A stretch of DNA of 64,000 nt from UBA1756 sp045222555 (GCA_045222555.1 JBGUYY010000068.1:1-64000), one strand, 5' to 3'; shown: positions 20,042-29,016, counted from the stretch's first letter. Notes: generated by a model not told the origin, from the letters alone. A program made the numbers and translations.

Positions 20042-20926
20042 TTAGATGTGCCGTATTCCGTCGGATACTTCCGGCGCGATGCGGCGAATTAGTCCGCTTA
20101 ACACTTCGCCCGGACCGAATTCCACAAATTCTGTAGCGCCATCGGTCACCATTTGCTGCACCGACTGCGTCCATCGCACCGGATGGGTGAGCTGATCCTT
20201 GATTTTCTGTTTGATGATGGCCACGTCAGTAGTTCCTTTCCCGTCAATGTTTTGGTAGATGGGACAAATCGGCGTGTGGAAGTCGGTTTGCTCGATAGCC
20301 GCCGCCAGCTCCTCCTGTGCTGGCAGCATCAGCGGCGAGTGGAACGCCCCGCCCACGTTGAGCGGCAGTACGCGCCGCGCTCCTATCTCGCGCAGCTTCT
20401 GTATCGCTAAATCAACCCCTTCAACCGAACCGGAAATCACTAACTGCCCGGGACTGTTGTAGTTGGCCGTCACCACCACCTCATCGGTGATGGAAGCACA
20501 GACCTCCTCGATTTTCTGGTCGTCGAATTTTAGAATGGCGGCCATCGTTGATGGACGAACTTCACAGGCTTTCTGCATGGCCAATGCCCGCTGGCTGACC
20601 AGCTGCAGCGCATCCTCGAAGGCAAGCACCTTATTGGCCACCAAGGCCGAGAACTCCCCGAGCGAGTGACCGGCTACCATGTCGGGAGAGGGAATCCCAT
20701 CCGCTGTCAGGAACTCAATGACTGAGTGCAGAAATACTGCCGGCTGTGTCACCTTGGTCATCTTCAGCTCCTCCTCAGTGCCCGCAAACATGATGTCGGT
20801 GATGCGAAATCCCAACACCTCGTTGGCCCGCTCGAAAAGGTTACGGGCGGCCGTACGGCTGTCGTACAGTTCTTTGCCCATCCCGATAAATTGTGCTCCC
20901 TGTCCGGGGAAAACGTATGCTCTCAT
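20042..20926 (-). CDS. fabD: Malonyl-CoA:ACP transacylase
   Basis: 294 residues from ATG 20926. The longer frame to 20998 has a non-conserved prefix overlapping the upstream gene, while MRAYVFPGQGAQFIG is the canonical N-terminus. The nucleophile is S88 in GHSLGEFSA, and VTQPAVFLHS and VGGAFHSPLM carry other conserved residues, including the catalytic His. It loads malonyl groups on ACP for fatty acid elongation in the cytoplasm. It is the last gene of a minus-strand run and starts 22 bp after the HsdR_N-like gene. acpP and fabF lie elsewhere in the window, so the fatty acid genes are split into two units. Confidence 0.95.
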   Translation of the reverse strand: MRAYVFPGQGAQFIGMGKELYDSRTAARNLFERANEVLGFRITDIMFAGTEEELKMTKVTQPAVFLHSVIEFLTADGIPSPDMVAGHSLGEFSALVANKVLAFEDALQLVSQRALAMQKACEVRPSTMAAILKFDDQKIEEVCASITDEVVVTANYNSPGQLVISGSVEGVDLAIQKLREIGARRVLPLNVGGAFHSPLMLPAQEELAAAIEQTDFHTPICPIYQNIDGKGTTDVAIIKQKIKDQLTHPVRWTQSVQQMVTDGATEFVEFGPGEVLSGLIRRIAPEVSDGIRHI

Positions 20927-20948
20927 ATCTTTTTTATTTTTTTTCTGA

Positions 20949-21362
20949 TTAAAAAGGCCATCCCTCCAAAAAAGAAATCTTTTCCGAATCGAAATCAATC
21001 CTGAAAAAAAGACTCTGCTTGCCGTTGCTCACCCCGATAAAGGGTGCATGCAGGGTTTTGTTGTATCGTCCCACCTGCTCCACCACCGTTTGCGTGAGTT
21101 GCACATGCGGGGCTTTGCACTCAATGACAGCTTGAGGCGTGCCAGTGGGGGCGTAAACAACTAAATCGTACCGCCGTTTCAACCCGTTGACGGTGATTTC
21201 TCGCTCCACCGAAATTCGTATCGCCGGTACCTTTTTCTCCTCGATCATAAAATGAATGAGAAACTGACGCACCGTCTCCTCAGGTGTCATAGGCACCCAT
21301 TTTTTGCGGATGATGTCGAAACACTCGGTTCGGTTTTCGGTTTTGCGCTGCTGTATCTGCAT
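20949..21362 (-). CDS. Orphan HsdR N-terminal-like / PD-(D/E)xK nuclease-fold protein
   Basis: 137 residues from ATG 21362; a longer start at 21401 would overlap the end of the upstream gene. It resembles the N-terminal nuclease domain of type I restriction subunit R (HSDR_N): RYDLVVY at about 83-89 supplies the Asp, and AVIECKAP near 98-105 supplies the ExK pair. No motor domain, methylase or specificity gene is present, so it is not a restriction system. Small proteins of this kind are widespread in Bacteroidota beside housekeeping genes; their function is not established to my knowledge. It lies 13 bp after the T9SS cargo gene and 22 bp before fabD. Confidence 0.75.
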   Translation of the reverse strand: MQIQQRKTENRTECFDIIRKKWVPMTPEETVRQFLIHFMIEEKKVPAIRISVEREITVNGLKRRYDLVVYAPTGTPQAVIECKAPHVQLTQTVVEQVGRYNKTLHAPFIGVSNGKQSLFFRIDFDSEKISFLEGWPF

Positions 21363-21375
21363 GAATAATAATTGA

Positions 21376-23964
21376 TTATCGAATAACAGTAAGGGTGCCA
21401 TGCAGTTCCTTGGTCATCGGACCATGCAGCGAGTGCAGGTGGACTTGGCAGACATAGTAATAGGTGCCGTCGGACGAGGTCTGGTGACTGCTCATATCCG
21501 TCCCGTCCCATTGGATGTCAATGTCGGAAGTCTTGTAAACCAATCTTCCCCAGCGGTTATATAAATAAAAATCAACACCTTGCACATTTTTATAGGGGAA
21601 GGGAATAAGGATGTCGTTGTAGCCGTCGCCGTTGGGGGTGATGATGTTGGGAAGTTCATAGGTGAAGCAGTCGTCGATGTCGAAGCATACCGAGTCGGAA
21701 CGCTGCGAGAGGTTGCCCACCGTGTCGATGGCAGCCATGGCAAAACAGCCTATGACATAGGGCAGATCAGCCAGCGAATAGGTGCAATGTGTATGGTAAC
21801 AATCGTTGGGGATATAGAAGGAGTCAAGGATGGTGAAGTCTTCGTCAATTGTGGATTTGTAATAGATATAATATTGATATACATCAAGATAGGCAGAGTC
21901 ATTGGAGAATGTCCAGCTCAGTTCCACGGTTTCGCAGTCGGTGGTGACGGTCAGTTGCGGCACTTCTGGCGGGGTGAGGTCGGCGGGTACGGCGCAATCT
22001 TTCTGCGAGCGGTTGAGGAACGGCGCAATGGTGTCGGGAGCATAGTAGCCGCCCGTTGACCGTACAATGTAGCAGTAGGAGGTGCCGTTCAGCAAGCCAC
22101 GATCGGTATAGGCGTGGTCAATGGTGGTGGCGATGGAGTCGAACTGCTGGCTTTCTTCATTCCATTTGAAAACTGTGTATTCGGTATTGGTCCAGGGCAC
22201 AGCTTCGCCCCATTCAAGCAGCAGAGCACAGTCCTGTGGGGTGATGGCCAGCCGTATGGAGGTGGCCGCATCCGATGTGCCGGCCAGCACGAGGCTGTCA
22301 TGTACTTCCGCCCATACCTCCACCTTGTAAATGTAGGTCAGCTCAAAGGTGTTCAGCCCCATGTCGGTAAACTGTGTGTCTTGCAGCGACATGCCCGTGT
22401 AGATGAGTTGGAAATCGTTGGGTTGTAGCGAGTTCGCTCTATACAGCCGGTACTGGTACTGCGGACCGGGGTATTGCAGGGTGTCGAGTTCGGTGGGACG
22501 GATCCACTCCACATTAATGACGCCGTTCTCGCTGTCGGTTACCTCAATGTCGGCATGGGTGAGGCGTGGCACATCGTTGTGCAACACTGTGCAGGCTTCG
22601 TCCGAAACGTAGCTCTCTGAGCCGTCAGCATAGTAAGCTACCACCCGGTAGCAATATTCGTTGCCGTGGTAAAGGGGCAGACTGCTGCCGTCGTCAATGA
22701 AGAGGCAATCGCTCCAGTCGTGCGTCTCTCCAACCAGCTGGTAGCCAGTGTAGCCAGGAAGCCCCGTCTCGCAATTGTCGGGCTCGAAGTCGTAGCTGCC
22801 GTTTCGCCGGTAGATGCGGTAGCCGGCGGTCTGCGTACAGGCATGCAGCGACCACGACACCTCGATGGTGTTGCCTACTGGCTCTGCCAACAGGTTTTCG
22901 GGTTTGGGGGCTACTACATGGATGTTCAGTGTTTTGTAGGAGGTGAGGTTGACCTGCGGCCCGTTGTCCACCGCCTTGAAAAGCACATTGTAGGGGGCCA
23001 GACGGATATGGCTGCAGGTGGTGTTCCATATAAACTGGCTGCTAACGGGTGGAGTGCCCTCTGCCGTTGGGAAAGTGGCATGATGGTCGGAGAGACCAAA
23101 CACGCCGCCGCTGGCCGTAAGTCGCACAATGGTGGAGTTGGCATCAGTAGCTGTCACCGTAAGCTGGAGCGTCTGTCCGGCAGTGATGCAAGTATCCATA
23201 CAGGTGAGGATCTCCGGAGGTTGGTTGTTGCAGGCGAGAATGGTAATCTGCATGTCGCGCACCACCGAGCCAATGAGCACACCGTGCCGCCACTCGCTGA
23301 TGAGAATCGCGATGTTGTATTCTCCCACCGCCAGCGGCGAATCCCAAGTGAGGTCGCCGGTCTGCGGGTTGATGCTGATGTAGTTGCTGGCCGCCGGGAG
23401 CGCGTAGCCGGGAATGTCCTCTCCCTCATAGCCTCGGCAGGCGATGAGACTGTAGCTCAAACTGTCGCCGTCAGGATCGTAAGCGCCCGGATTGTGGTAG
23501 TAAGGGGTGTTGGTACAGCCGTTGTCAATGGGCGGATTCAGCAGCTGCGGCGAGGAGTTTGTTCCAAGGAATGGGTTGATAACCAGTATGGTTTCAAGGA
23601 AAAATGGGATGCTCACCGAGTTGGGAATATTGACGATACCGTTGTTGCGGTTGGGGTCCTCGAAGGTGACATGGTAGGTGCCCGTGGAGGGGTAGGTGTG
23701 CTCAGTGATGTAGATGTTGCGACTGATGTCGTTGTCCATGTTGATCTTCTGGTAACGGTCAACGACGGAGGAGTTTCCATCCCCCCAGAAAACCTCTATC
23801 TGCGGACGGTCGGCAGCACTGGGGGTGTAGGTGTAGGTGATGATGGTGAAACGGTAAGTGAGACCGCTCAGATGCTCGTAGGTGATCTCGCCGGCCCGCT
23901 GATGGGTCGCCCATGCCGTCAACGACAGCATGCACAAGGCGAGATAGAGCATCCATTTTTTCAT
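21376..23964 (-). CDS. Secreted protein with gliding-motility-type (type B) T9SS C-terminal domain
   Basis: 862 residues. Signal peptide MKKWMLYLALCMLSLTAWA, then an N-terminal beta region with PKD-like features (GEITYEHLSG, FWGDGNSS, DPDGDSLSYS) to about 250, Ig/FN3-like repeats in the middle, and a CHU_C-type C-terminus: LPNIITPNGDGYND, FYLYNRWGRLVYKT, WDGTDMSS, DGTYYYV and HGTLTVIR. Type B signals mark T9SS cargo. The function beyond surface exposure is unknown. Its start overlaps the stop of the M23 gene by four bases (ATGA), so translation may be coupled. Confidence 0.85.
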   Translation of the reverse strand: MKKWMLYLALCMLSLTAWATHQRAGEITYEHLSGLTYRFTIITYTYTPSAADRPQIEVFWGDGNSSVVDRYQKINMDNDISRNIYITEHTYPSTGTYHVTFEDPNRNNGIVNIPNSVSIPFFLETILVINPFLGTNSSPQLLNPPIDNGCTNTPYYHNPGAYDPDGDSLSYSLIACRGYEGEDIPGYALPAASNYISINPQTGDLTWDSPLAVGEYNIAILISEWRHGVLIGSVVRDMQITILACNNQPPEILTCMDTCITAGQTLQLTVTATDANSTIVRLTASGGVFGLSDHHATFPTAEGTPPVSSQFIWNTTCSHIRLAPYNVLFKAVDNGPQVNLTSYKTLNIHVVAPKPENLLAEPVGNTIEVSWSLHACTQTAGYRIYRRNGSYDFEPDNCETGLPGYTGYQLVGETHDWSDCLFIDDGSSLPLYHGNEYCYRVVAYYADGSESYVSDEACTVLHNDVPRLTHADIEVTDSENGVINVEWIRPTELDTLQYPGPQYQYRLYRANSLQPNDFQLIYTGMSLQDTQFTDMGLNTFELTYIYKVEVWAEVHDSLVLAGTSDAATSIRLAITPQDCALLLEWGEAVPWTNTEYTVFKWNEESQQFDSIATTIDHAYTDRGLLNGTSYCYIVRSTGGYYAPDTIAPFLNRSQKDCAVPADLTPPEVPQLTVTTDCETVELSWTFSNDSAYLDVYQYYIYYKSTIDEDFTILDSFYIPNDCYHTHCTYSLADLPYVIGCFAMAAIDTVGNLSQRSDSVCFDIDDCFTYELPNIITPNGDGYNDILIPFPYKNVQGVDFYLYNRWGRLVYKTSDIDIQWDGTDMSSHQTSSDGTYYYVCQVHLHSLHGPMTKELHGTLTVIR

Positions 23965-24992
23965 TTTACACGGATCTTTTGTCCTAACTGAAGTTTGCTG
24001 TCTTCAGTTATATTGTTGAGTTTTAATAATTTGTCAACCGTTGTGCCGTATTTTCTGGCAATGCCATAAAGGGTGTCGCCCGACACTACCGTATGGATGA
24101 CACTTTCCGAGTTGTTGTTGCTTGCAGTATTGTTGGAAGCGGGTTGTGGAGTGGGTTTCGGTGTGGGATTGGTGGTGGCAGGGGCATTGTTGGACGTTGC
24201 CGGAGCTTTGCTGTTGGCTGTGGACGGAGCCGGTGTTGGAGCTGGGGCAGGAGCGGGAGCGGGAGTCTGTGCGGTTGCTGGTGCTTCCGGTGCGGTGTCG
24301 AAGTCAAGTTCGGATTTGGCGATGGTAAGGATGTTGCTGATGAGTTCTCCGCTGCCGAAATCTATCATCTTTTCGGGGTCAAAGTGCTCGTACAGGAAAC
24401 GGGTCTCGAAGTGGAGGTGAACACCGGTGGCACGACCGGAGTTACCAGCAGTGCCTATCACTTGTCCCGAGGTTACGATTTCGTTGGGTACCACATAGAT
24501 GGAGTCGAGATGGGCATACACGGTTTCCAATCCGTTGTAGTGGCGCACCACCACGGTCTTCCCGTAGCTGCTGTAATCTTTCGCCATGCGCACCACACCA
24601 TCAAAGCAGCAGCGGATGGGTGCCCCCTTGATCAGCGCAAGGTCAACACCCGTATGGGGAATCCCTTTGCGGTTACCGTACTTGCTGGTGAGCTTGTACA
24701 TCTCACAGGGCATCGAAAAAGCATTGTTGTGACTCTCCACAAGGATGATTTTAATGTCCTCATTATTCCCAAAAGAAATACCTAATGATTTGATTTTTAG
24801 ATATTCGGTGTTCCAATCTTGGAGATAAAGGTTGTAGGATGGAATTTGGTAGCTTTCGGTAATGAGGTTCTCAGAGGAGGATGGGGAAGTGGTGACAGAT
24901 CCCGATCCGTCGAAGGGACTCAGAATGTCGTCCTGTGCAAAGCAGGTGAATGCAGTGAGCGTAATAGCCAGCAAAAAAGTGATTTTTTTCAT
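23961..24992 (-). CDS. M23 (LytM) peptidase-like protein with C-terminal LysM domain
   Basis: 343 residues. Signal peptide MKKITFLLAITLTAFTCFA. The M23 domain at about 85-200 keeps HTGVDLA (HxxxD) and HLHFE (HxH), the zinc-binding and catalytic residues of LytM endopeptidases. A linker rich in Pro, Ala and Thr (about 225-290) leads to one LysM domain (about 296-343: HTVVSGDTLYGIARKYG, LKLNNI, LQLGQKIRVK). It probably cuts peptide cross-links in periplasmic peptidoglycan. It overlaps the neighbouring genes by four bases at each end, in the middle of a six-gene run. Confidence 0.9.
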   Translation of the reverse strand: MKKITFLLAITLTAFTCFAQDDILSPFDGSGSVTTSPSSSENLITESYQIPSYNLYLQDWNTEYLKIKSLGISFGNNEDIKIILVESHNNAFSMPCEMYKLTSKYGNRKGIPHTGVDLALIKGAPIRCCFDGVVRMAKDYSSYGKTVVVRHYNGLETVYAHLDSIYVVPNEIVTSGQVIGTAGNSGRATGVHLHFETRFLYEHFDPEKMIDFGSGELISNILTIAKSELDFDTAPEAPATAQTPAPAPAPAPTPAPSTANSKAPATSNNAPATTNPTPKPTPQPASNNTASNNNSESVIHTVVSGDTLYGIARKYGTTVDKLLKLNNITEDSKLQLGQKIRVK

Positions 24993-25459
24993 GCTTGTTG
25001 TGAAATTTTTTGTAAGGTTAATGATGTGGAATATCCGTCAACGAAGGGGATGGTGGTGACGGTGCCACCGTTCTGTAGTACAAAATCTGCACCGACAATG
25101 TTGTCAAGGGTGTAGTCGCCACCTTTGACCAGTACATCGGGTTGCACCCGCCGGATGAGTTCGGCTGGCGTGTCCTCGTCAAACAGGATGACGAAATCAA
25201 CGCAGGCAAGTGAGGCGATCAGGAAGGCGCGGTCGCCCTCGTTGTTGACCGGTCTGGAAGGACCTTTGAGCCGCCGTACGGAGGCATCGGTGTTGAGCCC
25301 CACCACCAGCAGGTCGCCCAGCTCGCGGGCTTGTGCCAGATAGGTGGCATGACCACGGTGTAAGATGTCGAAGCAGCCGTTGGTGAACACTACCTTGCGT
25401 CCCTCCGGCTTCTGCCACTGCGCAGCTGAAATGATCTTTCTTTCAATATTTTCTAACAT
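24989..25459 (-). CDS. D-glycero-beta-D-manno-heptose 1-phosphate adenylyltransferase
   Basis: 156 residues from ATG 25459 (MLENIERK); the longer frame to 25552 lies within the upstream gene. Single nucleotidyltransferase domain with FTNGCFDILHRGHATYL (HxGH motif), GLNTDASVRRLKG and VKGGDY, as in the C-terminal half of HldE/RfaE2. It makes ADP-heptose for LPS core, using heptose 1-phosphate and ATP. The kinase half is missing here and is expected on a separate gene, as is common in Bacteroidota. It starts 2 bp after the flippase-like gene and overlaps the M23 gene by four bases. Confidence 0.9.
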   Translation of the reverse strand: MLENIERKIISAAQWQKPEGRKVVFTNGCFDILHRGHATYLAQARELGDLLVVGLNTDASVRRLKGPSRPVNNEGDRAFLIASLACVDFVILFDEDTPAELIRRVQPDVLVKGGDYTLDNIVGADFVLQNGGTVTTIPFVDGYSTSLTLQKISQQA

Positions 25460-25461
25460 GG

Positions 25462-26508
25462 CTACTCCTTTCGTTTCATAAAAGCGGTTGCTGCAAGCGA
25501 GAACAAACCGAGGGTAAGCACCTGGATGGTCTGTACCGCCCAGCCGATCCAACCTGCCGCCAATCCTGGTGCGTAAAGTTCTGAACCGCTGTATAATACA
25601 ATCATGGCTGCCACAATCAGCGGGTAGGTGCCGATGCCGCCCGGCCCGATCAAAAAGCCGATGTTGCCCATGGCAAATACCGTGAACATCATCACAAAGG
25701 TATATCCTGAGAGAAAATCAAACGCTTGGAAACAGAATACGGTCTCCAACACCCACAACACCCATATCAGCAACGAATAGAAGATGAACAGCCACGGCCT
25801 CCTCACATCCTTGATGGAGATCAATCCTTGCCAAATCCCCACAAAAAAGTCCTTGATCTTGACAAACAATTTCACTTTCGACCACCACTTGCGGGTAAGG
25901 ATAATCGCCACAATGAACAGCACGAACGCACCGAGGATGATATAAAGCTTGTAGTTGCTTGCCATGCCGTCAGCCTTCGCCGATAGCATCTCACGCAGGG
26001 TGACATCGCCGATATGGAGCGAATCCATCAGACCGGTGTTTAGCAGGAAGGCCGCGATGAAGATGGCCACCATGATGATGAAATCCACGGCGCGTTCTGT
26101 GACCACCGTGCCTAGCGACTTCTCAAAAGGTACCTTCTCATAGCGTTGCAGGAAGGTGCAACGCAACACCTCGCCGAGACGAGGAAATACGTAGTTGGCT
26201 AAATAACAAACCATTACGGAGTAGAAGACCATGCTGCGGCGCGTCTCATAACCGAGTGGCTGCAACAACTGCCGCTGTCGTAAGGCACGGATGTAGTTCG
26301 CAATCGCTCCCACCAAGTAGGCGAGAAACAGGAAAACCCATGCCGATCCCTTCGTCACCTGCCGCGCACTCTCCTTCAAATGGGTAACATCCTCAGGCGA
26401 CAATTTCCGGATGGAAATCCATACAAAAAACACGCCCACCCCAAAGAACAGAATGAACTTGAGGATCTTTTTCAGCACTTCCACAGCCGCATTTTTCTTC
26501 TTTTCCAT
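25462..26508 (-). CDS. LPG-synthase-TM / UPF0104-family integral membrane protein
   Basis: 348 residues from ATG 26508 (MEKKKNAAVEVLKK). At least seven hydrophobic segments are visible (for example ILFFGVGVFFVWI, AWVFLFLAYLVGAIANYI, LYIILGAFVLFIVAIIL and the C-terminal VQTIQVLTLGLFSLAATAF), with YVFPRLGEVLRC typical of the family related to the flippase part of MprF. The synthase domain of MprF is absent. The role is likely movement or recognition of a lipid or lipid-linked molecule. It opens the six-gene minus-strand run from the promoter box at 26527-26534. Confidence 0.85.
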   Translation of the reverse strand: MEKKKNAAVEVLKKILKFILFFGVGVFFVWISIRKLSPEDVTHLKESARQVTKGSAWVFLFLAYLVGAIANYIRALRQRQLLQPLGYETRRSMVFYSVMVCYLANYVFPRLGEVLRCTFLQRYEKVPFEKSLGTVVTERAVDFIIMVAIFIAAFLLNTGLMDSLHIGDVTLREMLSAKADGMASNYKLYIILGAFVLFIVAIILTRKWWSKVKLFVKIKDFFVGIWQGLISIKDVRRPWLFIFYSLLIWVLWVLETVFCFQAFDFLSGYTFVMMFTVFAMGNIGFLIGPGGIGTYPLIVAAMIVLYSGSELYAPGLAAGWIGWAVQTIQVLTLGLFSLAATAFMKRKE

Positions 26509-26526
26509 GATAGTAAATTCAGGCTG

Positions 26527-26534
26527 CAAAGTTA
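26527..26534 (-). promoter_or_regulatory. Promoter -7 box for the six-gene envelope run
   Basis: TAACTTTG on the minus strand matches TAnnTTTG, 18 nt before ATG 26508. It is back-to-back with the sodB promoter. Confidence 0.6.
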
Positions 26535-26563
26535 CAATTTTTTTGTGAAACTAAAAAAAGTCG

Positions 26564-26571
26564 TATCTTTG
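26564..26571 (+). promoter_or_regulatory. Promoter -7 box for sodB
   Basis: TATCTTTG matches TAnnTTTG, 28 nt before the ATG at 26600. Confidence 0.65.
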
Positions 26572-26599
26572 CCCCGTCATTATCAAAATCGTTACAATT

Positions 26600-27187
26600 A
26601 TGGGAAAATTTGAACTGATCAACCTGCCTTACGAGGCCAACGCTTTGGAACCGATTATTTCTGCGCAAACTATCGGATTTCACCACGGAAAACACCTGCA
26701 AGGGTATGTCAACAACCTGAACGCCGCCATCGCGGGTACGCCTTTCGAGGAGATGCCGTTGGAGGAAATTGTGAAGAAAGCTACCGGCGGAATGCTTAAC
26801 AACGCCGGACAGATTCTCAACCATAACCTCTATTTCCTGCAGTTCCAGAAACCTGTTGCGGGCAACCGTCCCGTTGGGAAACTGGCCGCCGCCATCGATG
26901 CGCAGTTCGGCTCTTTCGAGGCCTTCCAGAAGGAGTTCGTGCAGACTGGCGCCACGCTCTTTGGCTCCGGCTGGGTATGGCTCTCCGCCGATGCGGATGG
27001 CAAACTTGTCATCACCCAAGAACCCAACGCCGCCAACCCCGTGCAGAAAGGCCTCACCCCACTGCTCACCTTCGACGTGTGGGAACATGCCTATTACCTT
27101 GATTATCAGAACCGACGCCCCGACCACCTCAACGCCCTTTGGGACATCGTGAACTGGACGGTCATCGAGGAACGGTACATAAACTGA
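26600..27187 (+). CDS. sodB: Fe/Mn superoxide dismutase
   Basis: 195 residues, normal length. Metal ligands are H28 (HHGKHLQ), H75 (LNHNLYF), D159 and H163 (DVWEHAYYLDY). GSGWVWL and the C-terminal NALWDIVNW are family hallmarks. It converts superoxide to hydrogen peroxide and oxygen in the cytoplasm. Bacteroidales enzymes of this type can often use iron or manganese, and the sequence alone does not decide. Monocistronic, with its own promoter. Downstream is a low-complexity repeat and a convergent gene. Confidence 0.95.
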   Translation: MGKFELINLPYEANALEPIISAQTIGFHHGKHLQGYVNNLNAAIAGTPFEEMPLEEIVKKATGGMLNNAGQILNHNLYFLQFQKPVAGNRPVGKLAAAIDAQFGSFEAFQKEFVQTGATLFGSGWVWLSADADGKLVITQEPNAANPVQKGLTPLLTFDVWEHAYYLDYQNRRPDHLNALWDIVNWTVIEERYIN

Positions 27188-27225
27188 AAATTGAAAAATG
27201 AAAACTGAAAGGTTGTTCCAGCTCT

Positions 27226-27317
27226 CAATCTTCAAATCTTTCAAATCTTCGAATCTTTCAAATCTTCGAATCTTTCAAATCCTAAATCTTTCGAATCTTT
27301 CAAATCTTTCAAATCCT
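27226..27317. repeat. Tandem AATCTTTCAAATCTTCG-type repeat between sodB and the DUF4139 gene
   Basis: A 17-base unit AATCTTTCAAATCTTCG, itself made of two similar 8-9 base halves, is repeated with variation over about 90 bp. It fills most of the space between two convergent genes and no clear terminator hairpin is present. Confidence 0.75.
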
Positions 27318-27322
27318 CCTTC

Positions 27323-28969
27323 CTACCAGCTGATACTCTTGTCCTTCGGGTACTTCACGCTGTAGGTTACCGAGAAGGTGCGTGTTTCGCCCTCTTTCAG
27401 TTCGGTCTCCCAGGTTACCACGCCGATGCCGGTCTTGTTGTAAGTGGCCGCCGGCTTGATCTCAGTCACTTTCACCTCAATGTCCTTGTCGGCTGAAATC
27501 GGATACTGTTCTTTCAGTGTCAGTTTCACCGGCTTGTTCTGGTTGTTTTTCACCGTGATCAGGTACGATTCGGTGGTGGTGGTATTGTTGCCCACATGCT
27601 TCGTTTCGCAGAACTGTTTCTGCTTCTCGCGCTTCACCGAAACGCGTGGGTCGGTGGCGAGGGTGACGGTGAACAGACTGTCGGCCGTGTTGGGATTGAT
27701 GCGCGTTTTCCCGATGAAGGTGTTGTTGAAGGTAACGGTGGCAAGTCCCGGCAGCAGGTTGTACTTCTCGTAGCCCGACAAAGTGGCCACCAGGTAGGTT
27801 TCGTCCGACAGCTTCGGGATACTGTAGTAGGTATATTCTGCGTTGATGGTATAGTCTTTTAAATCAATGAGTTGCGCTTTTCCATTGCCAGGGATGTCGT
27901 AGGGGATGGCGATGACATAGTTGACATGCACCTCCTGCATATCCACATCCACAAAGTTATTCATGCTGATGGGGGCGGGAATTGTTTCGACACCTGCTGC
28001 CGATGAAAATTCAAAATAGGGTTCTTCAACTTCAGCAACTTCATCATTAAACTCATACGCAACTGCATTGCGTTCCAGCGTGTTCTGTTTACTGTATCGT
28101 TGTCCATACACCTGAAATCTCAGAAACCATGTCGAGAATACAGGAGCGACAGAGGTCTTGTTGGGAGTGGCGTTTGATAGGGTGAGCATGGTGTGGGTCC
28201 AGTCGAGGCCGGTGAATTGTTGCACTTGCGCCTTGGCTTGTAAGGTCACTTGAGGCTGCATGTCGTGGATGTTAAGGTCGTAGCAGGGACTCCACGATGC
28301 GGTGTTGGTGAAGTAGGTGATGGTGAATTTGGTGGTGATGTCCTTGGGTACGCTCACCGACAGATGAAGCACGCCGTTTTGTTGCTTGCCGGAAGTCTCG
28401 TCTTGCGCGATCTGCTGGTTCAGACGTTGGATGGTCTTGTTCAACTCCGTGATTTTGTTGTCGCATTCATCAATCTTCTTCAGTAATGCGTCTGCCTTCG
28501 TCTTGTACAATTCCATATTGGCGTTGATGTCTGCCACCGATACGGTATGCTCCGTTTGCTGCATGTTGTGGAGCGTACCGTCTTTGAGCATTTTCAGAAG
28601 ATGTTCATTGATGTCAAGCTCGTTCACCACCTCAGTGTGCTTTTTTTCGTAGTATTTCAACGAGTCTTTCATCCGGTTGATGCGGGCGTTGTCTTTGGCC
28701 GGGGTCAGGTAGTCGGTGGAAAATTCGGTGGAGGAGATGAGCACGCCGTTGGCGGTGACTTTCAGACTGCTGATTTCAATGAACGGACTCAATCCTGTGA
28801 TGATGACCTCCTGACTGCCACTCTTGAGCGTGGCGGTGGCGGTCTGTGTGAGGGTGGCGCCGTAGAGATAAACCGTGGCTTTTTCCACCGTGGCGTTAGT
28901 GGTGGTCTGTGCCTGCACGCCAGCCATCAATAACAATGCTGACAATAAAGAAATGACAATCTTTTCCAT
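27323..28969 (-). CDS. DUF4139 (MuiA-like) secreted protein
   Basis: 548 residues with signal peptide MEKIVISLLSALLLMAGVQA. An N-terminal DUF4140-like beta domain (VEKATVYLYGATLTQTA, about 27-110) is followed by a coiled-coil stretch (about 110-190, with many Lys, Glu and Asn) and a DUF4139 region to the end (TYFTNTASWSPCYDLNI, FTGLDWTHTMLTLSNATPN, VTVKNNQNKPVKLTL, GVVTWETELKEGETR). The family includes the 'mucoidy inhibitor A' homologs, whose biochemical role is not known. It follows the beta-propeller lipoprotein by 113 bp of repeat DNA and I see no strong promoter box, so it may be read from upstream. Confidence 0.8.
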   Translation of the reverse strand: MEKIVISLLSALLLMAGVQAQTTTNATVEKATVYLYGATLTQTATATLKSGSQEVIITGLSPFIEISSLKVTANGVLISSTEFSTDYLTPAKDNARINRMKDSLKYYEKKHTEVVNELDINEHLLKMLKDGTLHNMQQTEHTVSVADINANMELYKTKADALLKKIDECDNKITELNKTIQRLNQQIAQDETSGKQQNGVLHLSVSVPKDITTKFTITYFTNTASWSPCYDLNIHDMQPQVTLQAKAQVQQFTGLDWTHTMLTLSNATPNKTSVAPVFSTWFLRFQVYGQRYSKQNTLERNAVAYEFNDEVAEVEEPYFEFSSAAGVETIPAPISMNNFVDVDMQEVHVNYVIAIPYDIPGNGKAQLIDLKDYTINAEYTYYSIPKLSDETYLVATLSGYEKYNLLPGLATVTFNNTFIGKTRINPNTADSLFTVTLATDPRVSVKREKQKQFCETKHVGNNTTTTESYLITVKNNQNKPVKLTLKEQYPISADKDIEVKVTEIKPAATYNKTGIGVVTWETELKEGETRTFSVTYSVKYPKDKSISW

Positions 28970-29016
28970 ATTTTTGAATTTTAAGACTTCTAAACTCCTT
29001 AACTCTTAACTCTCCA

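Noticed and set aside
20949..21362. A type I restriction-modification system
   Set aside because: Only an HsdR N-terminal-like domain is present; no helicase, HsdM or HsdS gene lies nearby.
22666..23991. A 441-codon open frame opposite the type-B T9SS cargo
   Set aside because: Antisense shadow without domain or signal; the minus-strand gene has a complete signal peptide and sorting domain.
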